This document shows positions 48,089 to 56,333 of a stretch of 64,000 nucleotides of DNA, one piece after another. The DNA is taken from contig CACNCD010000006.1 of NCBI GenBank assembly GCA_902618855.1, positions 1 to 64,000 of the forward strand, given 5' to 3'. A program made the position numbers and the translations under genes. Numbering within the stretch: the stretch's first letter is position 1; every line of letters starts with the position of its first letter. Origin of the DNA: an uncultured Pelagibacteraceae bacterium. GTDB lineage: Bacteria; Pseudomonadota; Alphaproteobacteria; Pelagibacterales; Pelagibacteraceae. A model generated the notes under the pieces. The model was given only the letters and a program-made list of their open reading frames with translations. It was not told where the DNA came from and ran no database searches.

Positions 48089-48196
48089 CTACTTCTTCTT
48101 TCTTTTGAAGCTACCTTTTCCTTTTTTTGGTTTAACAACTCTTGTCCTATATTTTTGGGATCTTAATTCCCTTGCAACAAAATTTTTCTTTTTCAT
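48089..48196 (-). CDS. arfA: Alternative ribosome-rescue factor ArfA (35-residue form)
   Basis: Tiny basic protein beginning MKKKNFVARELRSQKYRTR and containing RVVKPKKGKGSFKRK, which lines up with the ribosome-binding region of ArfA (E. coli RVEKNKKGKGSYMRK). ArfA recruits RF2 to release ribosomes stalled on mRNAs without a stop codon. At 35 residues it has only the core, ending right after the KGKGS segment, whereas E. coli makes a longer, hairpin-controlled precursor. I see no hairpin at its 3' end. The start overlaps the stop of the upstream OmpR-type gene (ATGA), so it is translated through coupling. The convergent kinase gene ends 2 bases away. Confidence 0.75.
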   Translation of the reverse strand: MKKKNFVARELRSQKYRTRVVKPKKGKGSFKRKKK

Positions 48197-48789
48197 TTAA
48201 TTGAATAACCATCTTTATAACTCAAAATAAAATTTTGATCATTAAATTGATCTTTAATTTTTTTTCTTAATCTATAAATATGAGTTTCAACAGTATGGGT
48301 TTCAAGATCTGAGGAATAATGCCATATTTCTTTCTGCAAAATATCAATTGTCCTCGGTTCAGTTTGATTCTTCAGGAAAAGTATTATGTCTATTTCTCTT
48401 TCTGTTAGCTTTAACTCATTACTATTTTTTGAAATTATCCTTGAGTTAAAATTTAAATTATAATCTTTAATTCTTATTTTTGATTGATGATCATATTTTT
48501 GTTTAATTAACTGAATATTTATTTTATCAATTAATTTATTTAATTGAATTGGAAAGTTATCAAAAACTAAAATATTTCTTTTATCAATATTTACAGATGC
48601 AGATTTAAATCTTACATTTGAATTGGTTATAATAGTAGATTTACTTAAACTATTATTTTTATTTAGATCTTTTAAAAATTCTTCCTCTGTAGGATAATTT
48701 TGTATATCAAATGATAATAAATTTTTAATTTCATTTAAAATATTATGTAATACTGTAAGCTGTACAAAATTAACAACATGTTTGCTCAT
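48193..48789 (-). CDS. Orphan OmpR/PhoB-type winged-helix regulator
   Basis: 198 residues. The C-terminal part (about 125-198) is a trans_reg_C winged helix: NELKLTEREIDIILFLKNQ, then LQKEIWHYSSDLETHTVETHIYRLRKKIKDQF and a final hairpin ILSYKDGYSIK. The N-terminal part (1-115) has receiver-like length and a C-terminal helix resembling a response regulator, but no acidic pocket or phospho-Asp pattern at the expected positions is visible, so it is probably not phosphorylated in the usual way. No histidine kinase gene lies nearby. It is divergent from the L,D-transpeptidase gene across 12 bases and overlaps arfA downstream. Confidence 0.82.
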   Translation of the reverse strand: MSKHVVNFVQLTVLHNILNEIKNLLSFDIQNYPTEEEFLKDLNKNNSLSKSTIITNSNVRFKSASVNIDKRNILVFDNFPIQLNKLIDKINIQLIKQKYDHQSKIRIKDYNLNFNSRIISKNSNELKLTEREIDIILFLKNQTEPRTIDILQKEIWHYSSDLETHTVETHIYRLRKKIKDQFNDQNFILSYKDGYSIK

Positions 48790-48801
48790 AAATAAAACTT
48801 T

Positions 48802-49290
48802 ATGCTAATAAAATTAAAAAATAAAGATACATTAGTAATTGATGACTTTAAATTTAAATGCTCTATTGGTAAAAATGGCATTAAAAAGAATAAAATTGAA
48901 GGTGATAAATCAACTCCTAAAGGTCTTTTTTCTTTAGGTAAAATTTACTACAGATCAGATAGAGTCAAGAAACCGAAAACAAGATTAAAATTAGTTCCAA
49001 TTAAAAAGAACATGATTTGGTGTAATAATCCAAAAAGTAAATATTATAACTCTGAAACAAGAATAAACAAAATTTGCAGACATGAAAAATTATTTAGAAA
49101 TGATTATAAATATAATTACATATTAGTTATAAATTATAATGAAAAACAAATTCCTTATAAGGGTAGTGCAATTTTTTTACACTTAACTAAAAATTATGAT
49201 CCAACAGTTGGTTGTATTACCTTAAAAGAAAAAGATTTTTTAATTTTAATCAGATTGATAAGCAAGAAAACTAAAATAAAAATATATTAG
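48802..49290 (+). CDS. YkuD-family L,D-transpeptidase without signal peptide
   Basis: 162-residue YkuD-type protein: IDDFKFKCSIGKNGIKKNKIEGDKSTPKGLFSLG (in parts) at the start, and the catalytic signature as GSAIFLHLTKNYDPTVGCITL with conserved His and Cys. L,D-transpeptidases crosslink or trim peptidoglycan in the periplasm, but no signal peptide or TM segment is seen here; some alphaproteobacterial members share this. The tail overlaps yggS by 4 bases. The neighbouring winged-helix regulator may control it. Confidence 0.82.
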   Translation: MLIKLKNKDTLVIDDFKFKCSIGKNGIKKNKIEGDKSTPKGLFSLGKIYYRSDRVKKPKTRLKLVPIKKNMIWCNNPKSKYYNSETRINKICRHEKLFRNDYKYNYILVINYNEKQIPYKGSAIFLHLTKNYDPTVGCITLKEKDFLILIRLISKKTKIKIY

Positions 49291-49931
49291 CCTCTTTCGC
49301 CAAAAATCTTTGATCCTATTCTTATAAAAGTTGCCTCATAATTTAAGGCTTCAATATAATCATTTGTCATACCCATGCTCAAATCATTTAAATTCAACTT
49401 ATTTTTTAAAATTTTCATTTGTGAAAAATATTCATTTGGATTTTTTTCATTTGGTGGCAAACACATGAGACCAACTATGTTTAAATCATAATTTTTTTTA
49501 CATTCTGAATAGAATTGTTCAAGCTTGTCAATTTCAACGCCATTTTTTTGGGTTTCTTTTCCTATATTTACCTGAATAAAAATTTTAGGTTTAAAATTTT
49601 TCTTTTGTTGTTCATTAGCGATTTTCTCTGCTAATTTTATAGTATCTAAGGAGTGAATATAGTCAAAAAGTGGTAATGCATATTTAACTTTGTTTGTTTG
49701 AAGTTTTCCAACAAAATGTAATTTAATATTATTAAAGTCTTTTTTGATATCAGTCCATTTACTGACTGCTTCTTGAACTTTATTTTCACCAAAATTTAAA
49801 TGTCCAAAATTGATTAAAGGTAATATTTTATTTAAAGGGAAAGTTTTTGAAATTGCCACTATTTCAGCTTGGCTATTATTTGACTGTATTTCTTTTTTGA
49901 TTGATACTAATCTGTCAACAATATCATGCAT
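49287..49931 (-). CDS. PLP homeostasis protein YggS/PLPBP
   Basis: Monomeric alanine-racemase-like barrel that binds PLP without catalysis and keeps vitamin B6 pools balanced. The PLP lysine is in IVAISKTFPLNKILPLI, followed by FGENKVQEA, HFVGKLQTNK, and GMTNDYIEA near the C-terminus (M-S-x-D-x4-AI family motif as SMGMTNDYIEAL). 214 residues. Its start codon touches that of the divergent ThiE-like gene inside the sequence ATGCAT. Confidence 0.93.
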   Translation of the reverse strand: MHDIVDRLVSIKKEIQSNNSQAEIVAISKTFPLNKILPLINFGHLNFGENKVQEAVSKWTDIKKDFNNIKLHFVGKLQTNKVKYALPLFDYIHSLDTIKLAEKIANEQQKKNFKPKIFIQVNIGKETQKNGVEIDKLEQFYSECKKNYDLNIVGLMCLPPNEKNPNEYFSQMKILKNKLNLNDLSMGMTNDYIEALNYEATFIRIGSKIFGERG

Positions 49932-50471
49932 AATTTTTTAAAAATTTACTACTTTATTGATCAATTTAATAGGCAAGAAATTAAAAATTTAAATAAGAAT
50001 ATTGCTCTAATATATAGAAATTATAAAGAAAAATACGATTTTAAATTAATTAAAAAAATTAAAAAATTTTGTAAAAAAAATAAAAGAGAGCTATATATAT
50101 CAAATAATTTAAGACTTGCACTTAGACTAGATTTAAATGGCGTTTATATTCCAGCTTTTAATAAATTATGTAACTATAAAAACCTTAATTCTAAGAAAAA
50201 TTTTAAAATTATAGGTTCTGCTCATAATTTGCCTGAAATTAAAAATAAAGAAATACAAGGATGTTCAAGTATTTTTATAGCTCCATTGTTTAAAACAAAA
50301 AAAACAAACTATTTTTTAGAAGTTGTAAAATTCAACTTTTTAACCAGGAGTACTAAAAAAGACATTATAGCTTTAGGTGGTATAAACAGCTCAAATATAA
50401 AAAAGATAAATTTAACTAATTCTAAGGGTTTTGCCTCTATATCGTGGATAAAAAAAAACCGGCCTAAATAA
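49926..50471 (+). CDS. Divergent ThiE/TenI-like protein
   Basis: TIM-barrel protein of the thiamine-phosphate-synthase superfamily, by the pattern YYFIDQF at the start, SNNLRLALRLDLNGVYIP, KIIGSAHNL, IAPLFKTKKTNYF and IALGGINSSNI. In ThiE the QxRxK substrate motif normally follows the first strand; here the corresponding segment reads IALIYRNYKEK, so the active site is altered. It may be a degraded or re-purposed thiamine enzyme; a ThiE or TenI role remains open. 181 residues, shorter than ThiE. The stop codon is inside the terminator hairpin. Confidence 0.6.
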   Translation: MHNFLKIYYFIDQFNRQEIKNLNKNIALIYRNYKEKYDFKLIKKIKKFCKKNKRELYISNNLRLALRLDLNGVYIPAFNKLCNYKNLNSKKNFKIIGSAHNLPEIKNKEIQGCSSIFIAPLFKTKKTNYFLEVVKFNFLTRSTKKDIIALGGINSSNIKKINLTNSKGFASISWIKKNRPK

Positions 50472-50484
50472 TTAGGCCGGTTTT
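50451..50484. terminator. Bidirectional intrinsic terminator between the ThiE-like gene and the porin
   Basis: Perfect 13-base-pair stem: AAAACCGGCCTAA (50455-50467), loop ATAA, TTAGGCCGGTTTT (50472-50484). The A run at 50451-50458 becomes eight U for minus-strand transcripts leaving the porin gene, and TTTT serves the plus strand. The hairpin takes in the last codons and stop of the ThiE-like gene. Confidence 0.92.
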
Positions 50485-50504
50485 AAATAATTTAGTATTC
50501 TAAA

Positions 50505-51548
50505 TTAGAATGCGAAAGATACAGAAAGTTCTGTTTCTTCGTATTTACCAGTTGCACCTTCTGGATTATCTGTTTCGTACATAGATACTCCTAAAGTCAT
50601 TGCACCCATTGTGTAAGTACCTTGAATTGCAGACATTTCAACTTCTTCTAATGCAGCAGTATTACCGTCAGCTTTTGTTTGCTCATTTACTTCAGAATAA
50701 GATAATGAGTAGTTATCCTGAGAAATAGCTATACCAAAACCATCACCTTCTGTGTCTGGCGCTGCAGTTCCTGCAGAAGCAAAACCGTTATCATTGTAGA
50801 ACTCTTGATAACCTATTGATACTGGACCGTTAGAGTATAACGCATAACCAGTAGCACGTTTTGTTTTTTGTGCACCTGTTGCTGTTGAAGCTTGGTTCAT
50901 CTCTTCAGTACCAGCACCTACTGTAAAGCCCATTCCTGAAACTTTAGCAGTGAACGCCTCACCTGATTGAGAGTTACCACCTACACCACCAGCTGACGCA
51001 GGACCTGCTCCAGCATTAGGGTCATAAGTATAAGTTGCAGATAAATCGAATCCCATTAATGAAAACGCAGGAGTTCTGTAATCTACTGAACCTGATTGAG
51101 TTGATGAACCGAACGAGTGGTTAGCAGCACCGTGTGATGTACCATCCCATACTTCTTCGTAAGCTTTTGGAAGAACGTCGTCGATTGCATTTGCAGCTGA
51201 ACCAGAAACGTCGTTAAACTGAACTGTACCTAGTGATCCCATTCCGATAGTCATTTGCGCAGATGAGTTTAATCCACCAGATGTTGCAGTGTTAGCTTGT
51301 TCCATGTCCATAGCAGTAAATACAGAAACAGTCCAACCGTTATCTGTCTCACCACTTGCTGTGAAATATAAGTCAGTGTCAACACCGTATCCTTTACCGT
51401 TTGATCCTGTAGCACCTGCTTCGTTACCTTCAGCAGATGAGAACACAACTTGAGTATCTCCAGTTACTGAGTACTCAGATGCATTAGCAGAAACAACAGC
51501 AAGAGAACCAGCTAGTGCTGATAAACCAACTTTTGTTAATTTATTCAT
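50505..51548 (-). CDS. Outer-membrane porin
   Basis: Gram-negative porin-type beta barrel. Signal peptide MNKLTKVGLSALAGSLAVVS ending NA before SEYSVTGDTQ, then alternating strands with many Gly, Ser, Asn and acidic residues, and a C-terminal strand ending in Phe (ETELSVSFAF), the signal for outer-membrane insertion. The ATG at 51548 has a strong GGAG Shine-Dalgarno sequence about 8 bases ahead. 347 residues. Codon choice and base composition are noticeably less AT-rich than the surroundings, as expected of a highly expressed surface protein. Likely the main diffusion channel; ligand unknown. Confidence 0.9.
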   Translation of the reverse strand: MNKLTKVGLSALAGSLAVVSANASEYSVTGDTQVVFSSAEGNEAGATGSNGKGYGVDTDLYFTASGETDNGWTVSVFTAMDMEQANTATSGGLNSSAQMTIGMGSLGTVQFNDVSGSAANAIDDVLPKAYEEVWDGTSHGAANHSFGSSTQSGSVDYRTPAFSLMGFDLSATYTYDPNAGAGPASAGGVGGNSQSGEAFTAKVSGMGFTVGAGTEEMNQASTATGAQKTKRATGYALYSNGPVSIGYQEFYNDNGFASAGTAAPDTEGDGFGIAISQDNYSLSYSEVNEQTKADGNTAALEEVEMSAIQGTYTMGAMTLGVSMYETDNPEGATGKYEETELSVSFAF

Positions 51549-51716
51549 AATTTCTCCTTTATTATTGTTATTCATATGAATGGCGATTTTTTAGCACTTT
51601 TACTCAAGTAAAATTGAATTTTAGTAAGAAAAATGCTATTTTTTCTTTATTTGTTGCAAAAATATCACACTAATTAGTCTTTTGAATTAGCCATTTATTA
51701 AGCTAAACCATCAATT
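51549..51716. promoter_or_regulatory. Porin / DUF3576 intergenic control region
   Basis: 168 bases between divergent starts. In the porin leader a perfect palindrome ATTCATATGAAT (51570-51581) lies 20 to 30 bases ahead of the Shine-Dalgarno sequence, and farther up TTTTACT and AGTAAAA form 7-base inverted arms around CA (51598-51613). These could be operators or leader structure. Promoter hexamers are present but weak (for example TTGAAT before the DUF3576 gene), so I do not assign one. No other feature seen. Confidence 0.4.
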
Positions 51717-52319
51717 ATGATGATTTTTATAAAATTTCTAAAATTTCTATTAATAATAACGTTTGTTTTCTCAACTATAAGCGGATGTAAAAAATTTGAT
51801 TGGGAAGGCGATTTCGAGCCAGATGGAAAAAAACGAGCTAGAAAAAATGTTAAAGAGGGAAAAGGTATAACAGGACCTGGCGGACTATTCGGAAGTGGTA
51901 ATAAAAGTAAAGGAGGAAGTTTTGAATTTGCTTCATCAAATGAACTCTGGAGAGCGAGCTTAGACACTTTAGATTTTATGTCATTTTCGAACGTTGACTA
52001 TTCAGGTGGATTAATAATAACAGATTGGTATTCAGAAAGTGAAAATAATCAATCTATTAAAATTACAGTCAGATTTTTAAGCAATGAAATAAGAGCAGAC
52101 GGACTAAAGGTGACTCTTCATCAAAGAATTTGTGGTGCTAATAATTCATGTGCAATAAAAGAAGTTAGAAGCACTTTAAATGAAGAGATAAAAATAAAAA
52201 TCTTAAGAAAAGCTGCATTAATGAAAAAAGAAAAAGATGATAAAGATCCAATTAAAAATTATAAGAACAAAGAGACTGGTGAAATTGATTGGTGCGGAGA
52301 CGGTAGAACGATTTGTTAA
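51717..52319 (+). CDS. DUF3576-type lipoprotein
   Basis: 200-residue protein with an N-terminal signal and lipobox ending in ISGC (Cys at about residue 24), a Gly-rich linker (GPGGLFGSGNKSKGG), and the DUF3576 core with ELWRASLDTLDFMSFSNVDYSGGLIITDWY. In alphaproteobacteria this gene regularly stands directly before leuS, as here. Function unknown; by location probably an outer-membrane or periplasmic lipoprotein. Two adjacent ATG codons (51717, 51720) could both serve as start. Confidence 0.82.
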   Translation: MMIFIKFLKFLLIITFVFSTISGCKKFDWEGDFEPDGKKRARKNVKEGKGITGPGGLFGSGNKSKGGSFEFASSNELWRASLDTLDFMSFSNVDYSGGLIITDWYSESENNQSIKITVRFLSNEIRADGLKVTLHQRICGANNSCAIKEVRSTLNEEIKIKILRKAALMKKEKDDKDPIKNYKNKETGEIDWCGDGRTIC

Positions 52320-52350
52320 GATCAAAATGTAGTTATTAAAATACTTTGAA

Positions 52351-54900
52351 GTGGAAAGATATAATTTTAAAATCATTGAAAAAAAGTGGCAAACATTCTG
52401 GGAGAAAAATAAAACTTTTAAATCTAAATTAGACAGGAGTAAGAAAAAATTTTATTGTCTTGAAATGTTTCCTTATCCATCTGGAAAAATTCACATGGGC
52501 CATGTAAGAAATTATACAATTGGTGACGTTCTAGCTAGGTACAAGATTATGCAAAATTTTAACGTTTTGCATCCAATGGGATGGGATTCTTTTGGGATGC
52601 CGGCAGAAAATGCAGCAAAAGAAAATAATTTAGATCCTAAAGATTGGACAAATGAGAATATTTCAATCATGAAATCCCAACTTAAAAAACTAGGTTTATC
52701 TATAGATTGGAATAGAGAAATTTCTACATGCTCTCCAGATTATTATAAACATCAGCAACTATTTTTCTTAGAACTTTTTGATAAAGGTTTAGTTTATAGG
52801 AAAGAAAACTATGTTAACTGGGATCCAGTCGAAGAAACAGTTTTAGCAAATGAACAGGTAATCGATGGCAAAGGATGGCGTTCTGGTGCAGTAGTTGAGA
52901 GAAAAAAATTATACCAATGGTTTTTTAATATCTCAAAATTTTCTGACGAATTATTGAACGGTCTTAATGAGTTAAACGAATGGCCAAAAAAAGTGAAAAC
53001 TATGCAAAAAAATTGGATTGGAAAATCCTTTGGGTGCGAAATTGATTTTAAAATTCAAGGTAATAACTCTATAGATAAAATAAAATGCTTTACAACTCGT
53101 CCTGATACATTGTTTGGTTTCTCCTTTTTGGCAGTTTCAATTGATCATCCAATTTCCAAATTCTATGAAACGAATAAAGACTTTATAAGATTTAAAGAAG
53201 AATGTTCAAAAACAGGTACAACAGAGGAATCTATAGCACAGGCTGAAAAGATTGGATTTAAAACTGAGCTAATTGCAGTTAATCCTTTAGATGAAAATAT
53301 AAAAGTTCCAGTCTATTTTGCAAATTTCGTTCTTATGGATTATGGCTTTGGAGCTGTTTTTGGTTGTCCTGCACATGATCAACGTGATTTAGATTTTGCA
53401 AATAAATATAATCTAAAAATAACGCCAGTAGTTAAACCAGTTAATTTTGATGGAAACTTTGAAATAACTAATAAAGCATACACAGATCCAGGAATAATTT
53501 TTAACTCTGACTTTTTAAATGGATTAAAAGTTCCCGATGAATCGATTATTAAAACAATTGAAACACTTGAAGAAAGAAAACTTGGTAAAAAAAAAATCAA
53601 TTTTAGATTAAAAGATTGGGGAGTTTCAAGACAAAGATATTGGGGATGTCCTATTCCTATTGCATATGATGAAAATAATAAAATAGTTAAAGTCCCAAAA
53701 GATAGTTTGCCTATTAATTTACCTGAAAAAATTAAATTAAATACCAAGGGAAACCCTCTAGATCATCAGAAAGATTGGAAAGAAGTAATAATTGAAGGAA
53801 AAAAGTGTACTAGAGAAACAGATACATTGGATACCTTTGTAGATTCTTCATGGTATTTTTTAAGATTTTGCTCTCCTTCTAATAAAGATTATGGCTTTAA
53901 CGAAGATGAAATAAATTATTGGATGCCAGTTGATCAATATATAGGTGGTGTGGAACATGCTATATTACACCTTCTATATTCAAGGTTTTTTATGCACGCA
54001 ATAAATTATCAAAATGAAAATTTTAAATATACAGAGCCCTTCAAAGGTCTTTTTACTCAGGGAATGGTATGTCATGAAACCTATAAAGATGAAAAAAATA
54101 ATTGGTTAAGTCCAGATGATGTCTTTACTGATGATGGTAAGAACTATTTTAAAAAGAAAGATAAAACCCAAAAAATAAAAGTTGGTCCAAGTGAATCTAT
54201 GTCGAAGTCAAAAAAAAATACTATAGATCCAGAAAATATAATCAACAATTACGGAGCAGATGCCGTAAGACTTTTTATTCTTTCTGACAGTCCTCCTGAA
54301 AAAGATGTCCAATGGTCTGAACAAGGAATGGTAGCATCTTATAAATTTTTACAAAAATTTTGGATGCTTCATCAAAATATTAAAGGTATTTCTGAAAAAA
54401 AAAATAACAATAAAGATGCAAGTTCGTTAGAATTAAATCGTTTTACAAATGAAATAATACAAAAAGTTACTCATAATTTAGAAAAATTTCACTACAATGT
54501 AATTGTAGCCAATTTATACGAAACCTATAACTTTTTAATTAAATTTGTTAAGAAGCCAGTTGATAAAAACAATCTTATTAAAAATTATATTGAGATTTTA
54601 AAAATAATGTCCCCTATTGTTCCACATTTTGCAAATGAATGTCTTGAGGATTTAGGCCAAAAAAGTGAAGTGAGTTGGCCAAAAGTTAATGAAAAATATC
54701 TTATAAAAGATGATGTTAAAATTGTTTTACAAATTAATGGAAAAAAAAGGGGAATAATGGTCAGCAAAAAAAATTCAAATGAAGAAACCTTAATTAATGA
54801 TATTAAAAATAATAATTTATATAATAAATATTTTGAAAATAAGAAAATTTTAAGAAGTATTTATGTTAAAGATAAGCTAATTAATCTAATTTTAGAATGA
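52351..54900 (+). CDS. leuS: Leucyl-tRNA synthetase
   Basis: Class I synthetase. Starts at a GTG (52351) giving the family N-terminus [24 protein letters not shown] motif in [15 protein letters not shown]; editing domain with [26 protein letters not shown]; and the KMSKS loop SMSKSKKN. 849 residues, normal. ATGA overlap with lptE downstream, a conserved gene pair. Confidence 0.97.
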   Translation: MERYNFKIIEKKWQTFWEKNKTFKSKLDRSKKKFYCLEMFPYPSGKIHMGHVRNYTIGDVLARYKIMQNFNVLHPMGWDSFGMPAENAAKENNLDPKDWTNENISIMKSQLKKLGLSIDWNREISTCSPDYYKHQQLFFLELFDKGLVYRKENYVNWDPVEETVLANEQVIDGKGWRSGAVVERKKLYQWFFNISKFSDELLNGLNELNEWPKKVKTMQKNWIGKSFGCEIDFKIQGNNSIDKIKCFTTRPDTLFGFSFLAVSIDHPISKFYETNKDFIRFKEECSKTGTTEESIAQAEKIGFKTELIAVNPLDENIKVPVYFANFVLMDYGFGAVFGCPAHDQRDLDFANKYNLKITPVVKPVNFDGNFEITNKAYTDPGIIFNSDFLNGLKVPDESIIKTIETLEERKLGKKKINFRLKDWGVSRQRYWGCPIPIAYDENNKIVKVPKDSLPINLPEKIKLNTKGNPLDHQKDWKEVIIEGKKCTRETDTLDTFVDSSWYFLRFCSPSNKDYGFNEDEINYWMPVDQYIGGVEHAILHLLYSRFFMHAINYQNENFKYTEPFKGLFTQGMVCHETYKDEKNNWLSPDDVFTDDGKNYFKKKDKTQKIKVGPSESMSKSKKNTIDPENIINNYGADAVRLFILSDSPPEKDVQWSEQGMVASYKFLQKFWMLHQNIKGISEKKNNNKDASSLELNRFTNEIIQKVTHNLEKFHYNVIVANLYETYNFLIKFVKKPVDKNNLIKNYIEILKIMSPIVPHFANECLEDLGQKSEVSWPKVNEKYLIKDDVKIVLQINGKKRGIMVSKKNSNEETLINDIKNNNLYNKYFENKKILRSIYVKDKLINLILE

Positions 54901-55346
54901 AGAAAGTTTTATTATTATTGTGTTTTTTGTTTGTTTTTGGTTGTGGATATCAACCTATATTTTCTAGTAAGGACGCCAGCTTTATAATAAGCGAAATAGA
55001 CTTTGATAAAAGTGATAAAATCAGTTTGAAAATTAGTAACGGACTAAACTATTTAAAACAAAGCGAAAATTATTCAAAGATTTTAAAAGTTCAACTAAAT
55101 TCAAAAAAAACGATAAATATCTCGAGTAAAGATGCAAAAGGAAATCCTTCTGTTTTTCAAATGATAATTAATACCAATATTCAAATTTATTCTGATGACA
55201 AAATGTTAAAGCAAAAAAATATCTCAAAAAATTTTAGTTACAAAAATACTGAAAAGAAATTTGATTTAACACAATATGAAAAAACAATTGAAGATAATCT
55301 TATTAATTCTATAAAAGAGGATATTATTTTAATATTATATAATTAA
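54897..55346 (+). CDS. lptE: LPS-assembly lipoprotein LptE
   Basis: Plug protein of the LptD LPS-insertion complex in the outer membrane. Short signal with lipobox VFGC and the typical GCGYQPIF start after the Cys, then a small mixed alpha-beta domain. Overlaps leuS by 4 bases and precedes holA, the standard leuS-lptE-holA order. 149 residues. Confidence 0.88.
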   Translation: MKKVLLLLCFLFVFGCGYQPIFSSKDASFIISEIDFDKSDKISLKISNGLNYLKQSENYSKILKVQLNSKKTINISSKDAKGNPSVFQMIINTNIQIYSDDKMLKQKNISKNFSYKNTEKKFDLTQYEKTIEDNLINSIKEDIILILYN

Positions 55347-55348
55347 AA

Positions 55349-56332
55349 ATGATAATTAAATCATTTGAATTAAAAAAAATTACTAATTTTGAATACAAGT
55401 TATTTTTGTTGTATGGACAAAATGAAGGTCTTAAAAACGAAATAATAAAAACACATTTTATAGAAAAATTTAAAAGTGATATTTTTAGATATGATGAAAA
55501 AGAAATACTAGACAATAAATCAAATTTTTTTGACGGTATTTTCTCTAAATCTTTTTTTGAAGAAAAGAAAATTTTTATTATTTCAAGAGTAACTGAAAAA
55601 TTTAATGATATTATTGAGCAAATTATAGAAAAAGAAGTAAAAGATATCACTATTATTTTAAACTCAACAGTTTTAGATAAAAAATCAAAACTAAGAAAAT
55701 TATTTGAAAAAGAAAAAAGTATGATTTGTATTCCAGTATATGAAGATACGTCTCAAACTTTAAATTTTATGGCTAAAGATTTTTTTAAAGAAAAACAAAT
55801 CTCAATTTCACAAGAAACGATAAATTTGCTGATAGAGCGAAGTAGAGGGGATAGAGGTAATTTAATTAATGAACTAGATAAAATAGAGTCTTACATGAAA
55901 ACCCGTAAAAGTATTAGTATAGATGAAATTCTTAAATTAACTGATCTTGCTGAAAACTATAACGTGACAGAGCTTCTAGATAGTTGCCTAAATAAAAATT
56001 CAAAAAAAACAATAAATATATTAAATGAAAATAATTTTACATTAGAAGATTGTATTTTAATCATTAGATCTTTCTCAATTAAACTCAAAAGGTTACAAAA
56101 GATACATCAAGAATATCAAAAAAATAAAAACTTAGAATCAATAATTTCTTCTTTTAAACCACCAATATTTTGGAAAGATAAGGACAACATAAAAAGACAA
56201 ATAACCAATAGTCGTTTAGAGGGCATTGAAAATATGATTTTTAAGACGAATGATATAGAGCTTTTAATAAAGAAAAATTCAAACAATGCTGTGAATATTA
56301 TGTCTGATTTTATTATCAGTACATCAAGATAA
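55349..56332 (+). CDS. holA: DNA polymerase III delta subunit
   Basis: Clamp-loader subunit that opens the DnaN ring. Recognised by the N-terminal FLLYGQNEGLKNEIIK, VSFFEEKK-type motif (SFFEEKKIFIISRVTE), LIERSRGDRGNLINELDKIESY, and LTDLAENYNVTELLD. 327 residues. Convergent with parB; the stops are one base apart. Confidence 0.92.
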   Translation: MIIKSFELKKITNFEYKLFLLYGQNEGLKNEIIKTHFIEKFKSDIFRYDEKEILDNKSNFFDGIFSKSFFEEKKIFIISRVTEKFNDIIEQIIEKEVKDITIILNSTVLDKKSKLRKLFEKEKSMICIPVYEDTSQTLNFMAKDFFKEKQISISQETINLLIERSRGDRGNLINELDKIESYMKTRKSISIDEILKLTDLAENYNVTELLDSCLNKNSKKTINILNENNFTLEDCILIIRSFSIKLKRLQKIHQEYQKNKNLESIISSFKPPIFWKDKDNIKRQITNSRLEGIENMIFKTNDIELLIKKNSNNAVNIMSDFIISTSR

Positions 56333-56333
56333 T

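Noticed and set aside
48089-48196. Small basic ORF considered as a ribosomal protein (L34/L36-like)
   Set aside because: It lacks the L34 and L36 patterns (no zinc cysteines, no KRTFQPS); the KKGKGSF-KRK core fits ArfA better.
50490-50506. TTTAGTATTCTAAA near the porin 3' end as a second ICE-like site
   Set aside because: It lacks the three-base spacer of the motif and lies downstream of a gene next to a terminator, so it is probably chance.
51549-51575. Porin start nine codons upstream
   Set aside because: The ATG at 51548 has a strong Shine-Dalgarno sequence and begins a standard signal peptide; the extension encodes that Shine-Dalgarno stretch.
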